Assembly: GCF_025574465.1 (NCBI RefSeq)
Contig: NZ_JAOBPP010000021.1
Span: 868,001 to 932,000 of the forward strand
Direction: 5' to 3'
Source: Kordiimonas aestuarii
GTDB taxonomy: Bacteria; Pseudomonadota; Alphaproteobacteria; Sphingomonadales; Kordiimonadaceae
DNA length: 64,000 bases
Under the pieces are notes generated by a model, which did not search any database, had not been told where the DNA came from, and worked only from the letters and a program-made list of their open reading frames with translations. The position numbers and the translations under genes are program-made. This document shows positions 1 to 8,117 of the stretch, one piece after another; position 1 is the first letter of the stretch; each line of letters opens with the position of its first letter.

Positions 1-1
1 C

Positions 2-505
2 CTGATTGACGAGCGCTTTGGCTTGCCTGTCGCCGCCGCCGTTGCCACCCATTCTCACGCCGACCGTGCGGCTGGTGCGGACGTTTTCGCCCGCAGGGGC
101 ATACCGTTTTATGCGTCTGAGGCGACACGTGCGCTGGTGCCACAGTGGGGCCTTGCCGTTCCCGCCGAGACATTGGATATAGCACATAAGGCAGGCGCGA
201 AAACACGGCTCGGCCCCTTGGAGATCATGTACCCCGGTGTGGGTCATACGGCAGACAACCTGGTTGTGTGGCTGCCAGCACTGGACCTGCTTTTTGGCGG
301 GTGCGTCGTGCGGGGTGGCACCAGCAAGGACCTTGGCTATTTCAAGGAAGGCGACCCGCTGGCCTGGGCCGACGCGATGGAGCTGATCATCAGGCAATAT
401 GGTACCGCTGAAATCGTGGTACCGGGGCACGGCGAAACGGGGGATGCCGTGCTCCTGAGCCATACAGCCGACCTTATTGAAGCCCACCTGACAGCGCAGC
501 CCTGA
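2..505 (+). CDS. Subclass B1-like metallo-beta-lactamase, C-terminal part
   Basis: The gene enters from the left edge, so its signal peptide and N-terminus are not visible. The remaining 167 codons carry every zinc ligand motif of subclass B1 enzymes in order: HSHADR (HxHxD, Zn1/Zn2), GHTADN (third His), FGGCVV (the Zn2 Cys typical of B1) and VPGHGE (last His). B1 enzymes hydrolyse beta-lactams in the periplasm. The Cys ligand argues against glyoxalase II or the other MBL-fold hydrolases. It converges with a minus-strand gene cluster devoted to cell-wall peptides. Substrate range cannot be read from sequence; a housekeeping MBL-fold function remains possible. Confidence 0.85.
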   Translation: MIDERFGLPVAAAVATHSHADRAAGADVFARRGIPFYASEATRALVPQWGLAVPAETLDIAHKAGAKTRLGPLEIMYPGVGHTADNLVVWLPALDLLFGGCVVRGGTSKDLGYFKEGDPLAWADAMELIIRQYGTAEIVVPGHGETGDAVLLSHTADLIEAHLTAQP

Positions 506-509
506 GCGG

Positions 510-809
510 CGAGGATCCTGACCGGCCGACGGCCACCAAGCCTGCGTGCCGCCCCGATACCGGCTCAGCACATAACCTTCGGTGGCGAACAACAGCGCGA
601 TCAGCGACCAGATGAGCGCCATCCAGCGGAAAAAAAACCGCAAGCCGGTGCGGGCTCGTGTCGGTCAGCAGGCCGGGCAGCATGGCCACCTTTTTGATGG
701 TACGTTCAAACATGAGCCGAGCCTGGCCGCGCGCGCCTGCTTCATAAAGAAAATACCATTTCACCACATGCGGGCCACGGCTCGCCGCGGCACCCCCTTG
801 CGCAGCCAT
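510..809 (-). pseudogene. Possible small membrane protein split by a frameshift at a T8 run
   Basis: On the minus strand an ATG at 809 opens a frame rich in G/C third positions that reads about 60 residues (ending ...HRLAVFF). It then meets a run of eight T (A8 on plus, about 630-637). One base fewer in the run would continue into RWMALIWSLIALLFATEGY, a convincing transmembrane segment. No stop is obvious before it runs antisense into the metallo-beta-lactamase gene, so the 3' end is uncertain. It could be a decayed gene, a sequencing slip or a slippage site. The alternative is noncoding DNA. Confidence 0.25.
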
Positions 810-831
810 GATATGGCAGTGGCCGCCCATC

Positions 832-866
832 CAAAAAAAGAAGGGCGCCCGGTAAGGCGCCCTTTT
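832..866 (-). terminator. Rho-independent terminator after the TonB receptor
   Basis: A perfect 7-bp stem GGGCGCC/GGCGCCC (843-849, 856-862) has a 6-nt loop. Read on the minus strand it is followed by a T-rich tract (TTCTTTTTTT). It sits just downstream of the 926-3913 receptor gene. A shorter TTTT on the other side makes it weakly bidirectional. Confidence 0.75.
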
Positions 867-925
867 GATGACTCGGAACATATGGTTTTGTTGGTGGTAC
901 TCAAAACACGGGAAACGCTGCCGGC

Positions 926-3913
926 CTAGAACTTGAAGCCGACATTGAGACGGACCGCCCGCGGCTGAGCCGCCGTGCGAACCGCGAGGAAGTCTTCGTT
1001 AGGACCATCGAAGCTGTCGGTGATGATCTCATAAAGCCGGTAGGCTTTCTGCGTGTTCAACACGTTGAAGACATCAAGGCCGGCATACACTTCAAAGCCG
1101 TTGAACTCGGTCGTGTAATCAAGGCTGAGGTCAAGACGAACCTGCCATGGCGTGCGGCCATACTGGCCCCGTTCAATATATTCAAACACACGGTCCTGGC
1201 TCGTCCAGATGCCATCACCCGGGTCAAGGCAGTTATCGACACAAAGATAGTTGCCTTCTTTCCGCGTCTGGGTGTTGAACGGGTTGCCGTAAGCGCGGGC
1301 GTTGATCGGCGCGCCCGAGATCATGGAGAAGTTCGCACCCATCGTCAGGTCAGGCGTGATGGCATAGGCGCCGTACGCCTTGAACTGGTGACGGTGGTCA
1401 TTCGCCAGCATGCCGTAGTTCGAGTTGATGAACATCACGTCATCGCCTGATTCGGTCCAGCCCGGGATATCGTTGCCGGTGTCGGAGTTGACGCCGCCCT
1501 CATAGTTACCCGTGCTTTTCGACAGGGTGTAGGACAGACGCGCCATCCAGGTGTCATCCCAGTGACGGTTGGCAACAAATTCAAGCGCGCGATACTTGCG
1601 GATCGGGCGGTCGGAGCCGATCGGGTCCGGGTTGCCGTCGCCGTCAAGATCGTAGCCGAAGCTTTGTGCTTCGCCAAGGTCCACCGTGACCGTCTGCACA
1701 CCGCCGGTGTCACAGTCGTGATCGATGGTCAGCTCGCGGCCCACGTTGCCGAACACCCATTTGCTGATGTTGCCGCAGCCGGCCACATCCACATCAATGC
1801 GCATGTCCTCAATGGCGTCGTGGAATTCACGGTAGATACCGCGTACACCGAAGTCCCAGCTGTCGTTGACCTGCATCTCGAAGCCGAGGATGAATTCATC
1901 CTGATAGGAGGCTTCAAGGTCGTGGTCGACCACAAAGGCTTTGTCGTCGCGGCCCTCGCCACTGCCGAACTGCACCACCTGGCCGATCTGCTGGCCAAGG
2001 ATAGGTGTGATGTTCGTCAGGCCCGAAGACGTTTCGTTTTCCTGCAGGCCCTGCAGTGCATAATAGGTGCGGGTGTCGATGGTGCCGCCGCCTTCACGCG
2101 CGGCCAGGCCGTTCGCGATCGGGAAATAGTAGCGGCCCGCATTGGCATAAAGCTTCATGCTGCCTTCACCCTTGACATCCCATGCCAGCCCGAAGCGCGG
2201 CGAGAACATGTTGGAGACCTTGATGAAGGAATTGCCTTCAGCGTCCTTGCTGTCGAAGCGGTCCCAGCGCACGCCAAGCGTGGCCGTCAGCTCGTCGGTG
2301 ACCGACCAGATGTCCTCAAGGTAGGCTGCTGACGTATTGGCATCGAAGGTACCGCCGCGGATTTCCTGCCGCGCCAGCACATAGGCAAATACCCCGTCCG
2401 GCACCGTGGTGTCGTTCACGCTGTCACCTGGCTGGGTGTCGTCGATGGTGAAGTTGGCCTGCTCCGGCCCGACGGACGCCCGCTCCATGAAGGTGGTGCG
2501 TTTTTCATGGTCGAAGCCAAAACGCAACAGGTGGCGGTCAAGCTGCCATTCCATATCAAGCCGCATGGCCTCGCGCGAGTTGATGCGGTTGTCGTTCCGC
2601 AGCTGCGTGGTACAGCCGATATGTTCGTCCACGCCGTCGCGGTCGTCATACACCCGGTTACACTCGGTCGAGATATTGGTGTAATCGTCCGAATTGCGCT
2701 TGTTATTACCATAGAGCGCCTTCACCGTGAAATTATCGGTGAACTGGCCGGTGTAGGTCAGCGCCCAGTTGGTGCCGCCACGCTCTGATGTCGCGGTTTC
2801 GGCATAGGTGCCGTCCTGGAAGCGGTCGGTTACTTCCTTGGATTTATCGGAGAAGACAAAACCTTCGATCGAATGATTGTCGGTGATGAACCAGTCAACC
2901 TTGCCGCCCCAGAAGCCGGTGTTGTCTTTATAGTCAGAGAAAGACGAGCCGGTGGTGTTGTAAAATTCGCCATTGTTCAGGCGCGGCTGGAACAGGGCGT
3001 AGAAGAAGACCTTGTCCTTGATGATCGGGCCACTCAGATGCACGTTGGCTTTGAAATTGTTTTCAACGTCATCGCTTCTGTAGATGGTTTTGTCATTGTC
3101 GCGATTATAAAAGTCCTGGGCATTACCGCGCAGGGCCTGTGGTTCCCAGAACACTTCACCGCCGCCGTGGAATTCGTTGGTGCCCGACTTCAGCACCGCG
3201 TTCACAACGCCGCCTGTCGTGCGGCCAAATTCAACGGAATATCCACCGGTCTTGACCTGGAATTCCTTGAACATGGCAAACGGCACGTCGGAGAAACCAA
3301 CACCGGTTTCCACGTCCGAGACATTGAGGCCATTGACGAAGATGGAGTTCTCCCCCACCGATGCACCGCCAAAGGAAATGCCGCCGAAGGCCGGGCCCTG
3401 TACAACGCCGGGCGCCAGCAGCGCCACCGCATCGGCGGAGCGCACGATCGGCAGATCTTCAAGCGCGTTCGCCGAAATATTGAAGGCCGATTCGGTGGTC
3501 GTCATGTTGATGCCCGAGACCGCCCCGGCGGAGACGATAATCTCCTCCATGGCCATGTCACCCAGGCTCATGGCAACATTCAGGTCGGTGGTGCCGCCGA
3601 TGGAGACACGCACGTCCTCAAGTACCGCGCGTTCGTAACCGTCCTTGGAAACCGTCACCCTGTAGGTGCCGACCGGCAGGCGGGCAAAACGGAACTTGCC
3701 CGCGTTGTCTGCCGTGACAGAGCGGCGATAGCCGTTTTCCTCGTTCAGGACCGTGATGGTTGCGCCCGAAAGCGCTGTGTTGGCCTCGCTTGCTACAAGA
3801 CCGCTGATGGAACCATCGCTGTTGGCAGCCATGGCGCCGCCGGTGGAGAGAGCGGCACAACTGACCCCCATCCCCAGTATCAATGCATATTTTCGCAAAT
3901 TCCGTGCGTTCAT
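926..3913 (-). CDS. TonB-dependent receptor with N-terminal carboxypeptidase-regulatory-like domain (Oar-like)
   Basis: Outer-membrane receptor of about 995 aa. A signal peptide (ARNLRKYALILGMGVSCAAL, then cleavage after GGAMA) is followed by a CarboxypepD_reg-like beta-sandwich (about residues 35-115, GSISGLV...GATITVLN). The plug follows (EEIIVSAGAVSG; SFGGASVGENSIFVNGLNV), then a long beta-barrel ending in aromatic GFKF. Receptors of this Oar class are usually tied to peptide, protein or glycan uptake. It is divergent from the DUF819/NlpC/epimerase genes, which suggests import of cell-wall peptides. I prefer the ATG at 3913, preceded by GGTGAGG; an in-frame ATG at 3925 is the alternative. 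Confidence 0.9.
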   Translation of the reverse strand: MNARNLRKYALILGMGVSCAALSTGGAMAANSDGSISGLVASEANTALSGATITVLNEENGYRRSVTADNAGKFRFARLPVGTYRVTVSKDGYERAVLEDVRVSIGGTTDLNVAMSLGDMAMEEIIVSAGAVSGINMTTTESAFNISANALEDLPIVRSADAVALLAPGVVQGPAFGGISFGGASVGENSIFVNGLNVSDVETGVGFSDVPFAMFKEFQVKTGGYSVEFGRTTGGVVNAVLKSGTNEFHGGGEVFWEPQALRGNAQDFYNRDNDKTIYRSDDVENNFKANVHLSGPIIKDKVFFYALFQPRLNNGEFYNTTGSSFSDYKDNTGFWGGKVDWFITDNHSIEGFVFSDKSKEVTDRFQDGTYAETATSERGGTNWALTYTGQFTDNFTVKALYGNNKRNSDDYTNISTECNRVYDDRDGVDEHIGCTTQLRNDNRINSREAMRLDMEWQLDRHLLRFGFDHEKRTTFMERASVGPEQANFTIDDTQPGDSVNDTTVPDGVFAYVLARQEIRGGTFDANTSAAYLEDIWSVTDELTATLGVRWDRFDSKDAEGNSFIKVSNMFSPRFGLAWDVKGEGSMKLYANAGRYYFPIANGLAAREGGGTIDTRTYYALQGLQENETSSGLTNITPILGQQIGQVVQFGSGEGRDDKAFVVDHDLEASYQDEFILGFEMQVNDSWDFGVRGIYREFHDAIEDMRIDVDVAGCGNISKWVFGNVGRELTIDHDCDTGGVQTVTVDLGEAQSFGYDLDGDGNPDPIGSDRPIRKYRALEFVANRHWDDTWMARLSYTLSKSTGNYEGGVNSDTGNDIPGWTESGDDVMFINSNYGMLANDHRHQFKAYGAYAITPDLTMGANFSMISGAPINARAYGNPFNTQTRKEGNYLCVDNCLDPGDGIWTSQDRVFEYIERGQYGRTPWQVRLDLSLDYTTEFNGFEVYAGLDVFNVLNTQKAYRLYEIITDSFDGPNEDFLAVRTAAQPRAVRLNVGFKF

Positions 3914-4225
3914 TTCCTCACCCATTCGCTTTATGTTGCTGCGGCAGCGCCCCTCCGCCCCGCCACAAGAATATGGAAGAATAATTTATGCGACGAATTA
4001 TTCCTTCTGTAAAGAATTTTTCTTTCAGGCATCACAAAAATGCCCGAAAAAGAGACTTTTCTGCAACGTTTCTATCTGGTAGAACCAATCTGGGAAATTG
4101 GAATAAATAATTCCGGGCACATTTCTGGCCGAACGTGGCACTAATAGATAATACTGACAGGAACAAAGAATATCAGGCACCCACGCGGGGTGTTTATTGC
4201 CGGGGATGACAGGGAGGGTTTTGCA
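3914..4225. promoter_or_regulatory. Divergent promoter region, TonB receptor / DUF819
   Basis: AT-rich stretch of about 310 bp with no convincing gene. It holds two inverted-repeat elements. One is GAAGAATAATT...AATTATTCCTTC (3976-4007, 9-nt spacer). The other is the compact GGAATAAATAATTCC (4100-4114). Similar sequence recurs in the other promoter regions of this cluster. Confidence 0.5.
4100..4114. promoter_or_regulatory. Candidate RpiR operator GGAAT-N5-ATTCC
   Basis: GGAATAAATAATTCC is a near-perfect 15-bp palindrome. The same architecture occurs at 11181-11195 and 15032-15046, in front of other transcription units of the muropeptide cluster. Assignment to the RpiR protein at 12525-13382 is inference from co-localisation. 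Confidence 0.5.
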
Positions 4226-5386
4226 TTGATCACAGACGGATTTTCATATCTGGCGATTCTGCTGCTTGTGGGCGGGGCCATCCGCATGCTGGAAACCAGC
4301 ACAAAACATCGCCTGTTTGATTATCTGCCCGGTGTGGTCGCGCTTTATTTCATTGTCATGCTGATGGCGACCTTTGGTGTGTGGGAACAGACCGACAGCG
4401 TGAACGCCACCTACAGTTCCGTGAAGGGCAACCTGTTGCCCGCGATGATTTTCCTGATGCTGCTGAAGGGGGACTTGCGCAAGATTATCGGCCTTGGCCC
4501 GCGCATGCTGCTGGCCTTTGCTGTGTCGGCCACCAGTATCGGGATTGGTTTTGTTGTCACCTACGCCGCCTTCAAGGCGTGGTTGCCTGCCGACGCGTGG
4601 AAGGCTTTTGCCGCCCTCTCCGGCAGCTGGATGGGTGGCACCGGCAATATGGCGGCCATTCAGGGCGCGCTGAGTGTGCCGGATACCGCCATGGGCTACA
4701 CGCTTCTGATGGATTCGGTTGATTATGCCTTGTGGGTTATCCTGCTGCTGGCGCTGGTGCCCTATGCCGCCGCCTTCAACCGCTGGACCAGAAGCGACAC
4801 CGCGGCCATCGACCGCATCGGTGCCAGGCTCGAGGCGGCAGAGGGCGCGGACGAGACGCCGATTGATTTTACGGCGCTGGTCTTCCTGATCGGTGTTGCG
4901 CTGGCCGCAAGCGCCCTGTCGCAGACGTTTGCGGGCCTGATGCCGGCCACAAGCTTTTTCACCGGCACCACCTGGGCGGTGCTGATTGCCACCATCCTCG
5001 GGGTGGTGGCTGCCATGACACCCATGGGCCGGATTGCGGGTTCAAACGAGGTAGCGAATGTCATGCTCTATGCCATCATCGGGCTTATCGCCTCGCGCGC
5101 GGATTTCGCCGGCCTTGCCGAGGCACCACTTTATGTGGCCGCCGGGCTGATGGTGCTGGCTGTGCACGGCCTTGCCATGGTGGGTGCGGCCAAACTGTTC
5201 CGGCTGGACCTGTTTTCCTGCGGTATTGCCTCGCTCGCCAACATCGGCGGGGTGGCGTCCGCGCCCATATTGGCTGCGGCCTATTCGCAGCTGCTTATCC
5301 CCATTGGTGTCCTGATGGCCATGCTGGGGTATATCATTGGTACCGGTGGTGGCCTGCTGGTCGGTAAAATATTGTCGCTGCTCTAA
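4226..5386 (+). CDS. DUF819 family integral membrane protein
   Basis: Polytopic inner-membrane protein of about 386 aa with some ten hydrophobic segments and the DUF819 (YjcL-like) signatures LSGSWMGGTGNMAAIQ and IANIGGVASAPILAAAYS (approximately). The family has no proven function, but its fold suggests a transporter. It is followed 10 bp downstream by the NlpC/P60 peptidase and then the dipeptide epimerase, apparently one operon. That makes uptake of muropeptide-derived di- or tripeptides a reasonable inference. I chose the TTG at 4226 because GGGAGGG lies 8 bp before it; a GTG at 4190 is in frame but lacks a ribosome site. Confidence 0.85.
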   Translation: MITDGFSYLAILLLVGGAIRMLETSTKHRLFDYLPGVVALYFIVMLMATFGVWEQTDSVNATYSSVKGNLLPAMIFLMLLKGDLRKIIGLGPRMLLAFAVSATSIGIGFVVTYAAFKAWLPADAWKAFAALSGSWMGGTGNMAAIQGALSVPDTAMGYTLLMDSVDYALWVILLLALVPYAAAFNRWTRSDTAAIDRIGARLEAAEGADETPIDFTALVFLIGVALAASALSQTFAGLMPATSFFTGTTWAVLIATILGVVAAMTPMGRIAGSNEVANVMLYAIIGLIASRADFAGLAEAPLYVAAGLMVLAVHGLAMVGAAKLFRLDLFSCGIASLANIGGVASAPILAAAYSQLLIPIGVLMAMLGYIIGTGGGLLVGKILSLL

Positions 5387-5396
5387 GAGGTTTCTG

Positions 5397-6830
5397 ATGT
5401 CACGTTCAAAACTAAGCCTTGCCCTTGCCGCCCTTCTGGTGCTGCCGTCATGCAGCCCCAGCGAGGAGCAGAAGCAAAATGCCGGTCAGGTGCGCGACGC
5501 GGTGATGGCAGGCCTTGCCGATCCCTTTGTTTCCGACGTGATCGGTGTTGAGGAAAAACACCTCGCGACAGACTTCTGGACCCAGGGTGCTTCAAGCGAC
5601 GTGCTCAAGAGCGCGGATGAAATCCGCGCCATGAACGCGGACAGCATCAACACAGACCCGACCATGTTCGACCTTGCCGCTTTTCCCGATTCGCTCTCGG
5701 GCGAGGAGGTGAAAAAGCGCCTGCGTTCCATCAGCAATGTGCCTTCCTATCCGCGCATCTATATGAACGGTAATGGGGTCTCGGAAGCCGACTTTACGGC
5801 CTATGAAGCCATGCTGGGCGAGGGCGCGGTCGCGGACAATGTCCCGCTCCGGTTTGCGCTGGCGGTCAGGCGTACGCCGATGCGCACCTATCCGACCATG
5901 GACCGGTTATTCAGCGAAGGCGTCGCCAACTTTGATATTGACCGTTTTCAGGAATCGACCCTGTTCCCCACCGATGCTGTGGTGATCCTGCATGAAAGCA
6001 CGGACGGCGACTGGTATCTGGTGCAAAGCTACCACTATATTGCCTGGGTGCAGAAAAAGGACCTTGCCATCGGGCCGCGAGAGGCGATCCTCGACTATAA
6101 AGCCGCCGATAATTTCCTCGTGGTGACGGGGGCCAAGGTGCACACGGTCTATAACCCCGAGCTGAAATCGGTATCCGAGGTGCAGCTTGATATGGGCGTG
6201 CGCCTACCGCTCGACCGGCCCGAGGCGCTGGCGCATAACCTTTATGGCCAGAACCCGTATCTTGGCCACATGGTGGTGCTGCCCACACGCCTTGATGACG
6301 GCAGCCTTGAATTCCGCCACGCGCTTATCCAGCGCAATCAGGATGTGCACATCGGCTACCTGCCGTTTACGGAAGAAAACATCATCCGGCAGGCCTTCAA
6401 GTTTTTGGGCGAGCGCTATGGCTGGGGCCACAGCTATAACGGCCGGGACTGCACGGGCTTTGTCTCGGAAGTCTACCGCTCCATGGGTATCCTGCTGCCG
6501 CGCAACTCCGGCGATCAGGGCAAAAGCGCCATCGGGCAGAATGTGCGTTTTGAAAAAGGCACCCCGCGTGCGGACAAACACGACGTGTTGCGCGCCGCCA
6601 AAGTGGGTGATCTTGTTTATATCCCCGGCCATGTGATGATGATCCTTGGGCAGGATGGGCGTGAGCCATATGTCATCCATGACGTGACTGGGCTGAATTA
6701 TCTGGGCGACGACGGCGAGATTTACAAAGGCACGCTCAACGGCGTGTCGATCACGCCGCTTCTGACGCTCCAGTCTTCCATCGAGCGCACCTATGTGGAC
6801 GCTGTATATACTGTAAAATCGATCAGATGA
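5397..6830 (+). CDS. Lipoprotein SH3-NlpC/P60 peptidase, YkfC-like gamma-D-glutamyl-L-diamino acid endopeptidase
   Basis: 477-aa lipoprotein: the signal peptide ends in the lipobox VLPSC. SH3-like modules occupy about residues 130-320. A C-terminal NlpC/P60 (C40) domain carries RDCTGF with nucleophile Cys352, GHVMMIL with His412, and a third polar residue near His432. YkfC-type enzymes cut the gamma-D-Glu-meso-DAP bond of muropeptides and release L-Ala-D-Glu. The next gene, 21 bp on, epimerises exactly that dipeptide, which strongly supports the assignment. The start ATG at 5397 has AGAGG upstream. The protein probably acts in the periplasm, anchored to a membrane. Confidence 0.88.
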   Translation: MSRSKLSLALAALLVLPSCSPSEEQKQNAGQVRDAVMAGLADPFVSDVIGVEEKHLATDFWTQGASSDVLKSADEIRAMNADSINTDPTMFDLAAFPDSLSGEEVKKRLRSISNVPSYPRIYMNGNGVSEADFTAYEAMLGEGAVADNVPLRFALAVRRTPMRTYPTMDRLFSEGVANFDIDRFQESTLFPTDAVVILHESTDGDWYLVQSYHYIAWVQKKDLAIGPREAILDYKAADNFLVVTGAKVHTVYNPELKSVSEVQLDMGVRLPLDRPEALAHNLYGQNPYLGHMVVLPTRLDDGSLEFRHALIQRNQDVHIGYLPFTEENIIRQAFKFLGERYGWGHSYNGRDCTGFVSEVYRSMGILLPRNSGDQGKSAIGQNVRFEKGTPRADKHDVLRAAKVGDLVYIPGHVMMILGQDGREPYVIHDVTGLNYLGDDGEIYKGTLNGVSITPLLTLQSSIERTYVDAVYTVKSIR

Positions 6831-6851
6831 TCTGAGGGATAGGGTCTTTTC

Positions 6852-7949
6852 ATGAAAATCACAGGCTACAAACTGGGTATGTTGCGGGTGCCGCTTGTCA
6901 CCCCTTTCAAGACCGCTCTCCGTACGGTCGACCACATCGAGGATGTCATCATCATCATCGAGACCGACAGCGGCCACAAGGGCTATGGCGAGGCCCCGGC
7001 GACGGCGGTGATCACTGGTGATACCCATGGCTCTATCCTCGACGCCATCCGCACCTTTATCATGCCGCGGCTCATCGGCATGGACGTGACTGACCTCAAT
7101 GACATCACGCAGATCATTCAGGGCGCGCTGGTGAACAACTTCTCCGCCAAGGCGGCGGTGGAGATCGCCATCTATGACCTGTTCGCGCAATATTATGATG
7201 CGCCGCTCTATAAAATTCTGGGTGGCGGGCAGCCGCGCCTGTCGACCGACCTGACCATCAGCGTGGATTATATCGACAAGATGGTTGCCGACAGCATCCG
7301 CGCTTGCGACATGGGCTATGAAACGCTCAAGATCAAGGTTGGCAAGGATATCGGCGTGGACCTCAAGCGCGTGAAGGCGATTTACGCGGCGGTCAAGGAC
7401 CGTGCTCTGCTGCGCCTTGATGCCAACCAGGGTTGGTCGCCGCGCCAGACTGTGGCGGCGCTGCGCGAACTGGAAGCCGCAGGCGTCGAGTTCGAGCTGA
7501 TCGAACAGCCGGTCAAGGGCGAAGACCTCAAGGGCATGAAATATATCACCGAGCGTGTCCGCACCCCGGTGATGGCGGATGAAAGCACCTTCGGCCCCCG
7601 CGAGGTGATCGAACTTATCCAGATGCAGGCGGCCGACATCATCAACATCAAGCTGATGAAAACCGGCGGCATCTCAAACGCGATCAAGATCGCTGACATC
7701 GCCTCCATCTACGGGGTGGAATGCATGATCGGCTGTATGCTGGAAAGCAGCATCAGCGTCACCGCCGCCGCGCATCTCGCGGTTGCCAAGCCGAACGTGA
7801 TCACCAAGGCGGACCTTGACGGCCCGTCGCTGTGTCAGTTCAACCCGGTTGACGGCGGCGCCAATTTCGACGGCTCCGAGATCACTCTCTCGGACGCGCC
7901 GGGCCTTGGCATCAAGAATATCGAACACCTGACAATGCTGGATGACTAG
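6852..7949 (+). CDS. L-Ala-D/L-Glu (dipeptide) epimerase, enolase superfamily
   Basis: 365 aa, usual length for YkfB/YcjG. The enolase-superfamily catalytic set is complete: KIK with Lys162, metal ligands Asp190 (DANQGW), Glu218 (EQPV) and Asp243 (ADEST), and Lys267 (NIKLMKTGG). The enzyme converts L-Ala-D-Glu from peptidoglycan to L-Ala-L-Glu so ordinary peptidases can use it. It is last in the DUF819-NlpC/P60-epimerase operon. Related epimerases accept other dipeptides, so specificity is inferred mainly from the neighbouring C40 peptidase. Confidence 0.9.
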   Translation: MKITGYKLGMLRVPLVTPFKTALRTVDHIEDVIIIIETDSGHKGYGEAPATAVITGDTHGSILDAIRTFIMPRLIGMDVTDLNDITQIIQGALVNNFSAKAAVEIAIYDLFAQYYDAPLYKILGGGQPRLSTDLTISVDYIDKMVADSIRACDMGYETLKIKVGKDIGVDLKRVKAIYAAVKDRALLRLDANQGWSPRQTVAALRELEAAGVEFELIEQPVKGEDLKGMKYITERVRTPVMADESTFGPREVIELIQMQAADIINIKLMKTGGISNAIKIADIASIYGVECMIGCMLESSISVTAAAHLAVAKPNVITKADLDGPSLCQFNPVDGGANFDGSEITLSDAPGLGIKNIEHLTMLDD

Positions 7950-7966
7950 CATCACGACATGAGGCA

Positions 7967-7994
7967 GGAATAATGGCACAAAAGCTGTTATTCC
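7967..7994. repeat. Inverted repeat between convergent genes
   Basis: GGAATAA and TTATTCC are separated by 14 nt, just after the epimerase stop. It could end transcription weakly, or be a spaced version of the cluster's GGAAT/ATTCC operator half-sites. A second palindrome, AGGAATATTCCT, lies near 8085-8096. Confidence 0.4.
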
Positions 7995-8030
7995 CCGCAC
8001 ACATCCCGCACACATCCCGCACAGATTTTG
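7993..8030. repeat. Short tandem repeat, dispersed copy inside the sulfotransferase gene
   Basis: An 11-bp unit (ATCCCGCACAC) is repeated about 2.5 times and followed by GCACAGATTTTGCCCA. A clearly related stretch (ATCCCTGCACAAGTCCTGC, then ACAGATTCTGGCCA) occurs at about 63380-63413 in a coding region. Confidence 0.4.
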
Positions 8031-8117
8031 CCCAAAAGCCGGGTTTCCCCGCGCATATCTCGCACGGGATTTTGCACATAAACGAGGAATATTCCTGCTT
8101 TTGCACCGCCGGATTAT

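Noticed and set aside
582..929. 115-codon plus-strand frame after the metallo-beta-lactamase
   Set aside because: Runs through a terminator hairpin and into the end of the receptor gene; composition not protein-like.
2873..4012. Long open frame (379 codons) on plus strand inside the TonB receptor gene
   Set aside because: Antisense shadow of a clear receptor gene with signal peptide, plug and barrel; no ribosome site or family match.
6204..7190. 328-codon minus-strand frame across the peptidase/epimerase junction
   Set aside because: Covers two well-supported genes in antisense; no coding signal of its own.
7993..8030. Possible CRISPR array
   Set aside because: Unit is only 11 bp with no spacers and no cas genes nearby.
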